Below the pieces are notes generated by a model, which made no database searches, was not told where the DNA came from, and saw only the letters and a program-made list of their open reading frames with translations. A DNA stretch of 64,000 nt from Adineta steineri (taxonomy: Eukaryota > Rotifera > Eurotatoria > Adinetida > Adinetidae): positions 313,961 to 377,960 of the forward strand of contig CAJNOI010000089.1 in NCBI GenBank assembly GCA_905250115.1, written 5' to 3'. Position numbers and translations under genes: made by a program. Of the stretch, positions 36,569 through 49,507 are shown piece after piece (the first letter of the stretch is position 1; the number at the start of each line of letters is the position of its first letter).

Positions 36569-37374
36569 CAACAAAAAATTCTATCATTGACAAATAAATT
36601 CTTAATTTATAGTGTTTTTGTATTTGCTCTATTCGACATTATCGTTTTCATTTTTCTCTGTTTTATTAATATGATCCTATTCAATGTTTTCTTGCTTTCG
36701 TTCGATATCACCATGGAGAAGAATTTATTCATTGATACTTGTGAGAATATCGGTGTGTATTCGTCTCTTACTCTCACCCACACGCTCAAGATGTTGAAAG
36801 TATATTTTTATTTTTTAATTAATATTTAAATGGATATTATATGTAGTTCTATGCTCTTGAATTATTTACATCAAATTGATAATAATAATAAGAAGATATG
36901 AACTTTAGCTATCAAATATATGGTATCAGTAGAAAGAATGATGCAACAGTGTATTCTTCTTCGATAAAATAAAAAATAGGTCACGTCCATTTGAATAACC
37001 GTCGAACACATACATACAGGTTAACCGATCTAAAGTAATATTATGACTCATTGTATCGTGTCTAAAACGACATCTATATGCCAAAAAAGATTCTTATAGT
37101 TTTTGATCTTATCTTATTTCGATAAGATTGTTAAATTTGATTTTTTTAAAATTTAATTTAAATTCTTCTTTTATAGTAAATAATGAAAATGAGGAGAGGT
37201 TACTTTAGAGGCCTATAATTGGTTGTATAAGGACAAAATCCAAGATGAATAATCACTTCTCTATTGCTTGCTCGTCCTTTATTTGTTAATAAATCGCTCC
37301 ATTCATTCTTTCTTCTGTCTTCGTGTGACCAGTGGTCGACTTCCCCCTCGAATCGTTCTTCAACAAAAATTAAT
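36569..37374. other. Intergenic, no gene seen
   Basis: Contains a weak GGTGTGTATT/CACCCACACGC pair at 36751-36784. The last 200 bp are the NF-YB promoter/5' UTR. Confidence 0.55.
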
Positions 37375-38731
37375 ATGGATACAGATAACGATTCTGGCAA
37401 TTCTAATGATGGTCCAATCCATCGTCGTCGTACACAAGGTACTCGTCCACCACCATCAACGCATCAAAATAATACTATACATCGATTATCAGCTGGTGGT
37501 ACTAATGTTGATCGAACATATCATCCAACAAAAGAAGATGCACCTTATTCAGATGATGATGAACTTGATGAAGAAGAAGATGATGATGATGATGATCATC
37601 AACGTCGTCATCATCAACAATCAACTTATCGTGGACGTGGTAGACCATCTCAACAACAACATCTAATGGACAGTTCATATGATGATGGAAATGATCAACA
37701 TGATTTACCAAGATATACTGGACCATTGCGTGAACAAGATCGATTTTTACCAATTGCAAATGTTGCAAAGATTATGAAAAAAGGTGTACCTGAAAAAGGA
37801 AAAATTGCTAAAGATGCGAAAGAAACTATACAAGAGTAATGTTTAAATTCGTTTTCTTTTCTAATAGATCTATTTTGCAATTAAATTAATAGATGTGTTT
37901 CCGAATTTATTTCATTTATAACAAGTGAAGCATCTGATCGATGTCTTCAAGAAAAACGAAAAACAATTAATGGTGAAGATATTATTTTGGCTATGTTAAC
38001 ACTTGGTTTTGATTCATATGTTGAACCATTACGAACATTTTTAACAAAAGTACGTGATGCATCAAAATATGATCGTACAATGACTATGGGTGGAGAATTA
38101 ACTGATGATTTACGTATGCAAGTGGCGCAAGCACAAGTTAATCAAACAGCGGGACCAATGGCTCAAGCACAAGTTGCTACAACTGTACAAGTTCAACCAC
38201 AAGCAACAGCAACTACAGCTCCGTTATCTGGTCAAGCGATAGCAGCGAAACCAGCTGGTGCAACAGCTAATCCCAATGGACTTGAACCTTATGGACATTC
38301 GGTAAGATCTTACTTTGAAAATTAGTTAATTAAATAGAAGAATGAAGATTTATATATGATAAATGAGTAATAGTGATTGAGATTATGGATAACATTATAG
38401 ATAAGAATGTCCTATTTGTTTCTGAATGCTCATTAATTTTATTATATAATTATCCAAACCAACTCACGCTTAATTTTACCTTCAAAAGGAATATATCTCA
38501 TACGCATTATTTACTGATAATATCTTATCAAGAATAATGAAATAACGACATTTTGTGAAAGATATTTTTAAACAATTAAGATTTTGTTAACTAATTCAAT
38601 AAATCATTCTAAGACTATTTTTATTATAATTTATATTTTTGTTTTTCTAGGTTCGTGTTGTAACTTGTATCCGAAATGATCAGCCAGGTGAAAATCCAAA
38701 TTATGTGTACACAATTCAACCCTATCAATAA
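37375..38731 (+). CDS. NFYB: Nuclear transcription factor Y subunit beta (NF-YB)
   Basis: Three exons, 37375-37835, 37893-38301 and 38651-38731, give 316 aa. The histone-fold core is nearly identical to other animals: [20 protein letters not shown], then [12 protein letters not shown] across the splice to [17 protein letters not shown], and [19 protein letters not shown] then [20 protein letters not shown] dimerises with NF-YC and recruits NF-YA to CCAAT boxes in the nucleus. The N-terminal 120 residues are acidic and low-complexity ([14 protein letters not shown]). The C-terminus is Q/A/T-rich ([18 protein letters not shown]), consistent with an activation domain. The ATG at 37375 is preferred because longer open frames upstream lack an ATG. 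SGF11 starts 236 bp downstream on the same strand. Confidence 0.95.
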
Positions 38732-38838
38732 CTGGATAGAAAAACCAAAAAAGGACTAAACATTAAAACAGAAACAATTTGTACATTGTTTTTTTTTGTC
38801 TCATTGTTTGTACATTGTTTGTCTAACATTTATCATCA

Positions 38839-38882
38839 GTGTATTTGTGTGTGTGTATGCGTGCGTGCGTGTGTGTGTGTGT
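38839..38882. repeat. TG/CGTG microsatellite
   Basis: TGTGTGTGTATGCGTGCGTGCGTGTGTGTG-type tract in the NF-YB to SGF11 spacer. Confidence 0.85.
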
Positions 38883-38967
38883 ATCTCTTTCTCTCTATTT
38901 TGCAAAGAAAAAGATCTTTACTAATGGTCAATTATTTCTTCTTACAGATAAAATATTTTTATTTTCT

Positions 38968-40055
38968 ATGGACGAGTTATCTTTAGTTATTCAAACAATA
39001 ATTGATAATGAATTGGATGATCTTATTCTTGATTTAGTTTATGATATTCATTCATCAATTAAAGGAATACCTGAAGATCAACTTGAAATAAATAATAATG
39101 GAACTAAACCAAAAACTTTTTTAATACCACTTTCATATTCACCAACAACACCTATTGAAAAACAGACATGTATTTGTCCTCATTGTGGTCAATCAAATAT
39201 AATAGCCATACGATTTGCTTATCATCTAGCGAAATGTCTCGGTGAGAGAAAGAACAAAAAAGAATGTTCTCATCAGGTTTTTCCTCTATAAAAACTGACA
39301 AAAATATATTGACACATCCTTTTTCTTTTTCTTTTTCTCAAGGTGTTGGTCGACGTTCATCACGTCAAGCAAAACATCGAATTGTTGATCAAGTTATGAC
39401 TATAACTGCGTCATCAGACGAAAGTCGATCAAATGGAGATGAAAATCAACATGTTGAAGGAAATAATTGTATAGCAGAAGATGGAGAATCTTGTACAGGT
39501 AAGAATATTCGATAAATAAAAAAGAAAATTTTTTTCAAATAAAAATATAGATTTTTTAGATTCAACATCAAATTCAAGTAATAATCATCGTCGAATAGTA
39601 AATGAAGATCAAGAATATACTGGTGATTTTGATAATGAGGATGAAGATGAAGATGATTGGAAACCAAAAAAGAAAAAACGAAAAAATCCAACAATTAATA
39701 TAAATAAAAAGAAAAAAAAGAAAGAAAATATTATTGTGATTTCTGAACCTATATCTGAACTTGATTTTCATAATTGTATCATTCCACTTGATAAACTTTG
39801 GTAAGAAAAAAATAAAACAAAGCCAAATTTCAATTTTTCCTATTTCTTTGTTATTCTAGTCCACGTACACAACATGTTGTTATACCTTTAGTATCGTCAG
39901 ATACATCATCAAATGGTGAAAATATTTTTTTTCAAAATAGACAAATATCTTCACCAACATCTCATTATCTTCCACGATCACCGCTCAATCTAGTCGAAGA
40001 TGAACAATCATCAGCAACATCAATTATTATGTTTCAAGAAGATAGTAAACAATAG
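38968..40055 (+). CDS. ATXN7L3: SAGA deubiquitinase-module subunit SGF11/ATXN7L3-like
   Basis: Four exons, 38968-39241, 39343-39498, 39560-39800 and 39860-40055, give 288 aa. The Sgf11 zinc finger is unmistakable: CPHCGQSNIIAIRFAYHLAK followed by CLGVGRRSSRQA (C2HC, split by intron 1 after CLG). An N-terminal helix (LSLVIQTIIDNELDDLILDL then VYDIH) matches the part that docks on the DUB module. Sgf11/ATXN7L3 activates Ubp8/USP22 and contacts the nucleosome acidic patch to remove H2B monoubiquitin. A very basic linker (KPKKKKRKN and KKKKKKE) is a likely nuclear-localisation signal; the C-terminal third is Ser-rich and disordered. CTTACAG lies 20 nt before the ATG. The short spacing after NF-YB on the same strand allows co-transcription. 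Confidence 0.9.
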
Positions 40056-41265
40056 TTCGTTTTTTTGTTGTTGTTGCTGTTATTGTTTTAAATCTTTCTG
40101 TTGTGTGTTCAGTCAATTTCTTTTCTTTTCAGATAAATTTCAAAAGGTGAGAAAAAAAAGAGAATTTTCATGATGAATATATTTAGATCTTATCTTTCTT
40201 TCTTTCTTTCTTATAGTCGACAGATATTATTGACAATATTCTCTTTTTCTTTTCTTCTTTTTTTTATTTTGTACAACAATATAATGTGTAATATTGTATG
40301 CAACACAAAGATTTAATTAAATATACAGAGATTTATTGAAATATTTAAATTAATTCTATACACAAAAAAAAATAAAGATCTTCAATAATAAAAAATTCAT
40401 AGATGACTAAAATGGAAAAGCAATTAATTCAATTTTAATCATTTTATTACTCCAAGATTGGATTGACTTTATGCGCGCTTAAATTCGGATTTTCACCAAA
40501 CAACACTTTTAGCATTGACGAAGTTCCAGTTATTCTATAAAAGTAGTGTACAATGAGCTCTCGTTTGAAACTCAATAATATCTTGTATAGTTTTATCAGA
40601 AATCGTGTGATGTATAAAAATGTATTTCAAAGATTTCTGCCTATTCTTTATATGTAAAATATTAAGTAAGTTAATTCATAGATTTGAAAAACTCAGAATG
40701 TAATACTTATTTCCTTTGAAAAATTGGTTGTTATGTTTGTTTTTGTTTTTGAACAAGATTGTGTGCATATTTTTTATATTAGCAACAAAACTGATGAAAA
40801 AACTATTGATATTGGCAACGTCTTTATCTACAAATAAAAACATTATTTACATAATTTGAAAGCGCTGAAGCTTGTTTTATCACAGTCAAATAATTGAATA
40901 ATAACCGTGCATTCAAAACGCAATATTTTAAAAACACTGTCATCGCTTCGGTGCGTCAAAAACCATCTAATTTTTTAAACAGGAAAGAAAAAAGAACGTT
41001 TTCTCAAGTAAAATTATTTAAGAGAGTACACCTTTTTACAATACTCCTTGATCGTTTTTTTCTAACAAGAAAAACAGAAAAATTAACAAAAATGTCAATT
41101 GTCATGTGTTGCTTTAGTAACATCTTGGCAGATGTAGGCCGTTTGATATGTGTTTCCTTGTTTTTCTGTTACTTTAAGAAATTGTCTTCAATATAAATAA
41201 CGAAACAATTTTATCATTTACTTTCATTTAGAAAAAAAAGAAAGTAAGGCAAATAAACACTCATA
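40056..41265. other. Intergenic, no gene seen
   Basis: Begins with the SGF11 3' UTR (TTTC tetranucleotide repeat at 40194-40213, AATAAA near 40371). The rest is AT-rich. The plus ORF at 40894-41196 has no family resemblance. Confidence 0.55.
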
Positions 41266-42411
41266 ATGATGTTTTGCTCAAGCCATATTTTCTTGTTATT
41301 AACTGTTATTGGTCTTACATCAGGAGCAGCAAATAATTCTTATCAAAATTGTTTACAAATAGCTGCTCGATTTGCAACAACTGTAACAAATGGACCAGTA
41401 GCTGATATCAGAATGACAAATGGTTTCAAAGTTACATGCCCACAAATAGGAAATAATTCATGTCCTATGCCTATGACTAATGGAGTATGCGTATTTCAAC
41501 AAAAACTTTGTGTAACATGTATCAATGGATCAACAGTACGCATACGAGTTCAATCTAATGGTTTACCAAGAAGATGTATGATAGTATTTCCTACTCAAAA
41601 ACTTGCTGAACTTAATATAGATTTTGAAGTTAATTTCAATCCTGATGTTAGCGTTAATTCACCAAATCAATCGCCAACAACTACTGCAGCAGTCAGTGCG
41701 CTATTATGCAATGTAACAAACCAAGGATCTGTACCAGCTACATCTGCATATAATAGGAGCCAAATTAGTACGCCACAGGATGCATTAGCTGGTGTAGCTG
41801 TCGATGGTGTAGAGATTCTTAATGCTAATAGTGCAAATCTTGTTGATCCATTCTATCCACCAGCTGGTTATTCACCAGAAGGAGCTGATCAATGTATTTC
41901 TCATCCTGCTCCTACTAGTGGTGAATATCATTATCATGTTGCTAGTGGATGTATGCTTAATCCACCTGCAGGTAATATTTCTGGATGTGGACCAGACATT
42001 GGATGCTTAAATAGTGTAGCAAATTATTCACTTAAAATGTTTTCATCATATAAAAATTTAACAGTTATTGGTATTGCAAAAGATGGTCATGTTATTTATG
42101 GTCCATATAATTCAACAGGTCAGCAAGTTACATCAGGTTTTGATGTTTGTAATGGTATGTTCTATGATTCGATTGGTAATTATGCTTATTTTGCTACAAC
42201 AACATATCCTTATATTACTGGTTGTTTTGGACCTGCTAATTATCCAAATGCTAAACCTAATTGTACAACTAATCCAGCTCAAAGTTATACAAAATCAATT
42301 TATGCAGCTTCAATGTCAACATCAATTGGTACGACATTAAATGTTTCATCATCAATTATTAGTTTTATCACATTCTTTATCATATTTACTTATATGATAA
42401 TTATTAACTAA
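41266..42411 (+). CDS. Secreted YHYH-domain protein, probably GPI-anchored
   Basis: Intronless, 381 aa. The signal peptide is MMFCSSHIFLLLTVIGLTSG, with cleavage near residue 21. The central and C-terminal region fits the YHYH family: GVAVDGVEILNANSANLVDP, then SGEYHYHVASGCM with the eponymous motif, IGIAKDGHVIYGPYNSTGQQ and GFDVCNGMFYDSIGNYAYFA. Many Cys and N-glycosylation sequons (NNS, NVT, NYS, NLT) indicate an extracellular protein. A hydrophobic C-terminal tail (SSIISFITFFIIFTYMIII) after a Ser/Thr stretch suggests a GPI signal. Function of YHYH proteins is not established. The single exon in a genome where neighbours have introns, together with a family common in bacteria and marine eukaryotes, is compatible with lateral origin but is not proof. 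Confidence 0.85.
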   Translation: MMFCSSHIFLLLTVIGLTSGAANNSYQNCLQIAARFATTVTNGPVADIRMTNGFKVTCPQIGNNSCPMPMTNGVCVFQQKLCVTCINGSTVRIRVQSNGLPRRCMIVFPTQKLAELNIDFEVNFNPDVSVNSPNQSPTTTAAVSALLCNVTNQGSVPATSAYNRSQISTPQDALAGVAVDGVEILNANSANLVDPFYPPAGYSPEGADQCISHPAPTSGEYHYHVASGCMLNPPAGNISGCGPDIGCLNSVANYSLKMFSSYKNLTVIGIAKDGHVIYGPYNSTGQQVTSGFDVCNGMFYDSIGNYAYFATTTYPYITGCFGPANYPNAKPNCTTNPAQSYTKSIYAASMSTSIGTTLNVSSSIISFITFFIIFTYMIIIN

Positions 42412-43531
42412 ATTTTTAATTGATATTAACTGATATAAACATGGTTTACTACTGCTTACGTTTGTCAAGTTGAAAGCTTTCAATAGAACTATTTTTTTAT
42501 TTATATAATAAAATATGTCAAACATTTTATTTTTATTAAGACTTTTTTTCTAGTATTTCCTTGAAAATTGCACTAAGGAAAAGAGAATCAACGTCATCAG
42601 AATGTAATATTTAAGAAAATACAAGAAAAGAATGAAAGAAAAGTCAATTTTTTTCTTCTTATATATGTAAAAAAATTTCATTCATAAACAGTAGCACTTA
42701 TTCATTTCGTTATTTCATTATATTTTATTAAACAATATGAATAAAATACTTCTTTATTCAAAATTTAATTTACTTAATAGAATGTATTATTGCCCTCAAA
42801 CTATGTCATTCCCTTTTATAAAATTGCATTAATAATATTAACTATTCATTAAAGAAATGAATATAGTTGATGACATAGAGAGTCTATTATATAAAACAAT
42901 CGATTTTAAAATTACCGTATGTTCAAAAGACTTTACTAGTACTCTAGTTATACAAAAGTATATTTCGTTGATACTTTCGGTAACATCCTAAGATATAAAA
43001 TAGACAGATTTGTTATCTGAGTATCAAAGTCAATTATGAAAATGATATACTATCGTTTATTTTATACAAAACGGCATAAATTATTTTTTCTTCATCAATA
43101 TATGATTTATAGAGTGTGAGACTTTTCGTTTTTTCTTGTATGATAATTTTTCTTAACAGAACAGATTGTATAGATTTTGTTCAGAACTTATTATTTAATA
43201 TTACAGTTTTATACGACATAATACATTTAATTAATTTTTTGATTTTCTAAATGTATATCTTTTCTTTATATTATAATAAGCAACCGATTGAAACGCACGG
43301 AATGTGTAAGGTGACTGAACAAGATGCGAGTGCAGAAAAAGTCAAACAAAGGCAAATATAGAAATATAAACAAAAACAAAACAAAGCTGACAATTTCAAA
43401 TAGTACACAGACATCTAGACTGTGAATATCACTGATAAAAAACAACTATACACAAAACACATGCATTGAAACAAAATTCGTTGCAGCAAAACAAAAACAA
43501 ACACACATATTTTCTTTTTAAAGCAAATAGT
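42412..43531. other. Intergenic between convergent YHYH and SHANK genes
   Basis: Shared 3' region, AT-rich, no gene seen. Confidence 0.6.
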
Positions 43532-46500
43532 TTAATAATTATAATGTTTAACGAGAGAATCTCCTGCTGATATATTACCACCACGACGTTTGAGATTCTC
43601 TAATAATTGATTAGCTGTTGCACTAAATCGTTGTGGATGTGATGAATCTAAAATTATGAAAATTAATTAAAAAAATAAAAAGATAAATATTAAAGAAAAA
43701 AAAAGCAAACAGAATGTTATAAGAATATATGTATATGAATGAATGAAGGGATAGAAGCCCAGCACATGCCAATATAGAATTCATTTTATTTTATGAATTT
43801 ATTAGTATAGAAAGTGCGTTATCTTTTCTCAAGAGAAAAGAAAATATTTTACAAAATGATTTAATTGTCAAATGTTATTTTATCTCTGTTAATAAATCAT
43901 TTATCCCAAAGAGCTGTAAGAGTAACTCTAATATATAGATTTCTAGTACGACAATATCATACATTAAGATAAACACACAACGACAATAACTAAAACATAT
44001 ATAGATATATATATCCATGCATAAGAAATCGATTCTCTATTTTCTTATATCTAGTAGTAATTCATGCAATTCATATATACAAATAAATCCCGAAAAGAAG
44101 TAATTATATCCCATGATATACACACGAATCTCTTACAGCATTAAATTGTACATATAATTCAATAATGATGATGATGAATAGCTGAAATAACCAGTTAATC
44201 TACTCTTTAATACGAATTATTTAACTTACTATTTGTTTGTATACCATTTGTTGTAATACAATTATTATAAAATGTTGTTGATGGTGGTAAACCATTTGAA
44301 CTATAGTCAAGTTCTATGGGAGTTTCATGACGTCGTGCTTTTGCTGCTGCTGCACGTTGTGCAATTACAGATGAAAAATTAGTATCTAATCGAGGATCGA
44401 GTGATGATGGCTTTTGTGTTGATGATGATTGCGCTGCTGCTGCAGCTGCTGCTGTTGTTCGACGTAAAGTTGTAGGTGAGGGTGGAGGAGGAAATCCAGT
44501 CGAAGGAGTTAATTCTTCGATTATAATATTTTTTACATCAGATGAACGATAATGATTTACATCAGCTAAGATAGAAAAAATAATGCATTCTTAAAAGATC
44601 TAATAATAGATTTCTACAAATAAAATCGTCTTATGATTTCTTTTATTTAACCGTACTATAATTCCAATACGTAATAAGTAGTATTCTACGATAACGACCT
44701 TTTTTTTTTAATTTTCATAAGACTTCCGTCGTTCATATTCCGGCTTCTTTTTTACGGTTGACAAGTATCATAACTACATACATATATATATATATGACAT
44801 AATCGCATATATATAAAATGAAATAGTAACTGAATTACATAACAATAAGAAGGAATTACATGAACACATATATTAATGTATATGTATATGTCAAGAAGAA
44901 GTAGAGTACTTTTGAAGAACATCAATATTCAATATCTTTGCAATATGAAATATTAATTTAAAGTGCTTCTCTGATTTTGAAAGAATAACAATTTATTTTA
45001 TAATATAAAATATTTAAAATTTTATATAATAATTACTTGAATTATTTTTATTTATTGATTTCATATGACCATTAGATTTAATTGAAGATACTATTGTTTT
45101 CGATGATGTTTCTTTATCGATTTTTTTTAAACGATTTTTTGCTTGTTCAATTTGCACTTGAAAATCATTTGTTGTTATTGTTGTTGTAATAGATTCAACT
45201 TTAATTGGTTTTGATTGTACAGACGGTGTTGGCTGTTCAACTTTATTGATTGAATTAAAATTTATAGGAAATGGTGGTGGCGGTGGCGGAGGCGGTGGTG
45301 GAGGAGCAGACGAAGTTTCATTCTCGTTTGTTTTATTATTTGAAGTAATTGTTGCATAGATTTGTTTACGATTATTTGATCGTCGTTTCACTTCACTTGG
45401 TTTTGAAGGTAAAGGATTATTATTATTATTATTATTAATATTATTTGTTTTAAATGTTGACATATTCGTTGTACTTAAAGATAATGAGGGTGTCATATAA
45501 ATACCAATTCCATTCTCTTCAGTTGAATTTGTTTGTTGTACAATTTGATTACTGTTCATTGATGATAATGATGATTCTTCATCCGCTTCATTTGATGATG
45601 AATTTGAATTACAACGAATATTTGTTATTGATGATAAATTTGGGACACTTATGGCCGGTATAAGTGGACGAAATCTTTGATAAACATGTTGATTTTGAGT
45701 ATTTGTAAAACATTCATAAAGAGAAGAATCACGTTCAGGTACCATTGGTTTACTTCTGAATAAAAACAAATTTTATTAGAAAATATTTTATCATTATTAG
45801 TAAAAAAAATTTACTTCATGCGAAGTGATGCAGATCCAGAATTAATATTTTCAATATTTTGTTTTGAGATAGATACATATGCTTCCGACATACTTCCATA
45901 TTCATATTCTGCTAATGTTCGATCCAAATCTTCTGCAAAAAAATAAAAACGATTTAGTAAAATATATCAAAAATCATAAGAATTTCTATTGTTTGTTTTA
46001 TTTTTAGTGAGAATTTCATGCAACTAGATGGATTTATTTTTTTATTTGAGATACCTAACACGATATTATGCTCTGCTTTGTTCATAATCAGTGATTGAAA
46101 AGATTTACTTGATGATGAAAAAACTAAAGCAAGTGATGAAGAGTTATATTTAGAAAAAAGGTATACAAAGAGATATTCATGCCAAACAAAAAATGTATGG
46201 ACATACCACCAAAAGTTTTATCAAAACTGGGACGAATAGATGCTGAAAAATATATATATATATTTTTTCCATCTTTTCCTCATCTTATTAATTATTAATA
46301 AAAATTACCTTTACGTCGAAATGGTAATGATTGTGATGCTGCATAATGTGATTCTTGTTGAGAATGTATCATTGTTGATATATTTACTGTAACAATTTTC
46401 AATGCTAAAGTATCACCAGCTCGTTTTATTAAATTAACACATTCTTCATGTGGAGTCGATATAACATTGATACCATTGATCTATTTTTTATTTAAAAGAA

Positions 46501-48302
46501 TAAAATAAGAAATATCTATTATGTAAACTTACTTCAAGTACATAATCATTTTGTTTAAGACCAGCTTTATCTGCATTACTACCTTTTTCAATACTATCAA
46601 GAAATTGAAGAGCTGGAAATGATGGTGTTGGTTGAAATAATTTTCCTACAACTAAATTATCAAAGAAATATTTACTCAATAAAAAAAAAAATAAAAAATA
46701 ATTACCTCGAGAACCTCGAAGAACAAATCCAAAACCTTTTTTTCCTCGTTGTAAAACTACAGTACGTGCTGTATTTGTATCATTACTTATCATTAATGCA
46801 GATAAAGCATCACGACTAATTACAATTGTATCACCATTTGTTATTTCATTGTTTTCTTAAAAAACAGTTTTTTTTTATTTATTAGAACAAATTAACTAAT
46901 TCATGTTAAGAGTCATTATCGTATAATGATACTTACTGAAAACACAAATATCTTGAACATGATTACTTGGAAACCATCCTTCAGTATCTTTACATTTTCC
47001 TTCTAAATATCCTTGTTCACCAACACTTAAAACTAAATTTAAAGAATAATAATTTATTATTTTCTTTCAATATTAAATAATTTGAATTTTACTTTCAACA
47101 ATATCTCCTTTTTTTAATGATAATTCTCCCGATGAATTTGCTTGATAAGATTTCGTACATAAACATTTTCGACCGGGTGCTGCTGCATATAAACGTTTTC
47201 GTGTATATGTATAACAACCATTGACAGCATTTGGTGAATCTTTAATTAAAAATTTTCTAAAAACTTTATTTTTTTTTTCGTTTAAACTTACGTGAAGATA
47301 AATGTGATGCACATTCACTACCAAAACCATGATCACTATTAACACTAAATGATTTCGGTGATGAACTTCGACTTGATGGATGTTGTTGACCAAAATTTTC
47401 ATTAATCGGTGAATTACTTCGACGTAAAAGATTAACACCATTTAATTTAGGCATACTTTGTGATCGACTAGCTAATGATAATGATGGTGTTGTTGTTGAT
47501 GATGATCGTGTTCGATGTTTATCTAATTCAATATATATAGAACGACGTTTTGGATTAATTAATGGTGCTTCTCGAAATGGTACAACATGATCGGGTTTAT
47601 GTGATTGTATAATTGAAGCAATTGAAGAATTTTGTGATACTAATGCAAGTTCATAAGCAGTTTGATTAGATTTATTTACAATATTTGTATCAGCACCACG
47701 AAAAAGAAGTACACGAACACAAGCTTCCTATTAAGAAAAAATAAATATTAGGTTTTTTTTTCAAATTAAATTAATAAAAATTACTTGATTTGTTGCAGCA
47801 CAAATATGTAATGGGGTATTTCCTGCAACATTAATTGCATTTATATCTGCACGATAAAAAAGTAAATGTTCAATATGTTGAACAAGACCAAGACGACATG
47901 CTTGATGTAATTCAGTAGATAAATAATCATCACGACAATTTACTATTGAATGATCTTGTAATAATAATTGACAACAATATGCTGAATCATTTATTGATTC
48001 AATTTGTTTATTTAAAACTGTATCATAAAGTGGTGTTAAACCTTTTTCATCAAAAACATTTGGTGATGCACCAAGTTCGAGAAGTGTCTAATTTTTATTA
48101 AAAAAATATTATTCTTGTTTTTGAAAAAACATCTGAAAACTTACAACAATAGATTCTTTTCGATAATGTACTGCCGATTTATGAAGTGGTGTTAGACCAC
48201 CATGGCGTGTTCGAAAATCTAGATGAGCACCACCATTTACTAATGTCATAATCATTGATCGTGGTTCTAGTAAATCTATACATGCACATGATAATGCCGT
48301 TT
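43532..48302 (-). CDS. SHANK: SHANK-family postsynaptic scaffold (ankyrin, SH3, PDZ, Pro-rich), 5' end incomplete
   Basis: Thirteen phase-consistent exons: 48302-48145, 48087-47785, 47727-47292, 47239-47093, 47032-46937, 46855-46706, 46651-46533, 46480-46309, 46242-46207, 45932-45815, 45755-45037, 44565-44230 and 43647-43532, at least 967 aa. Order: ankyrin repeats (NGGAHLDFRTRHGGLTPLHK, LGASPNVFDEKGLTPLYD, HQACRLGLVQHIEHLLFYRA, GNTPLHICAATNQEACVRVL), the conserved linker HVVPFREAP, an SH3-like domain (KRLYAAAPGRKCL...GELSLKKGDIV...YLEGKCKDTEGWFPSNHV), the Shank PDZ (VVLQRGKKGFGFVLRGSR...QPTPSFPALQFLDSIEKGSN...LKQNDYVLEINGINVIS), then a disordered region with an 11-Pro run. The C-terminus (ANQLLENLKRRGG) has no SAM domain, which usually closes SHANK. 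The SPN domain and first ankyrin repeat are not found; they should precede 48302, where an assembly gap lies. Confidence 0.93.
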
Positions 48303-49482
48303 CTAAAAATAAATATTATTAATCGATTATTATAACTAAGATTTTTTCAAAGATGAAAATTCTTAATAAGTATTAGATTTAGCATAGGAATTACTCGAGT
48401 ATTTTTTCCGATAAGAGTGCAGGATTAGTTCGCACGCATTATTTATGACAAGTGAAGGTTATGATCAAATCGATGTTATAACAGCTTAAACTATTGTATT
48501 GGAACTGATATAAGGAAAGATTCTCAAGTTTTATATGACTATACAATCTCTTGTCTATGATAACAAAGTTTTATTATATGGCGGGTACAATTTTTACTAT
48601 ACCCAATGAAATATATGTTCAACTGTACTNNNNNNNNNNNNNNNNNNNNNNNNNNNNNNNNNNNNNNNNNNNNNNNNNNNNNNNNNNNNNNNNNNNNNNN
48701 NNNNNNNNNNNNNNNNNNNNNNNNNNNNNTTTTTTTTCATAAGTAGCAAGATATTATATGTTGCAAAACAAAATGGGAAAATAGAAATTTTTGAAAAGAG
48801 AAGGAGCGAAAATAAAGGATACGAAAAAACAAATTATAAAGCATCATATATCATATATCTTGAATAGATTTATAAGAATATTTTTTTCTATTTTTGTCTC
48901 ATCTCATATGAGAGTATTCATGAAAATATTGTTTGCTTTGTTTAAATTTACTTTTAAATATTCATTTTCGATTTATATATTCATGGTTATAATCCAACTG
49001 AAATCAGTTATTATTCAAATAATAATTTATTCTTGTAATTTTAATTTTGTTTTTTTTTCATGACATATTCCAAATAACTATAACGTTGTATCACAATAGT
49101 GCTTTTTTGTTATTTTAGATTTTTTCGCAGTATATATTTAAATTGTCTAACCTATGATGAAAACTCGGTTTGAATGAACAGTAACCTTGATTCATTTCAA
49201 TTTTCACCACAAGAACATATTTATATGACAATAAAGGATTTGTGTTGTAATGAAAATGAAGTAGTAGATCGAAACAAGAAACTGAAACGAACCAACAATA
49301 TAACATCAATTCATATAAGGAAGAAAGATCAGTTATGAATAGAAAATGCTCTTTTGTGAATCTTTATTTTTATATTTTGATGCGTTTACGATATTAAATA
49401 ATAGAAAAGAAAAAAAAATATGGCCTTGAACAGTCAGTATAGTAATAAAAAAATAAGGATAGAAAAAATAAGAGTTACTCAC
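48303..49482. other. Presumed SHANK 5' intron or missing-exon region
   Basis: Holds an assembly gap and no recognisable SPN or ankyrin coding sequence in the readable part. The exon at 48302 needs an incoming codon base other than T, so the nearest upstream candidate exon does not join it directly. Confidence 0.6.
48630..48729. other. Assembly gap (100 N)
   Basis: Exactly 100 N inside the presumed SHANK 5' region. It may hide the missing SPN-domain exons. Confidence 0.98.
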
Positions 49483-49507
49483 AAGTTACTTTCGTTTGTT
49501 CTGCCAT
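49483..49507 (-). CDS. Possible first coding exon of SHANK
   Basis: ATGGCAGAACAAACG followed by GTAACTT and a good donor (GTGAGTAA) encodes MAEQTKVT. Joined straight to the exon at 48302 it would create TAA, so at least one exon is missing between, or this exon belongs elsewhere. Confidence 0.35.
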
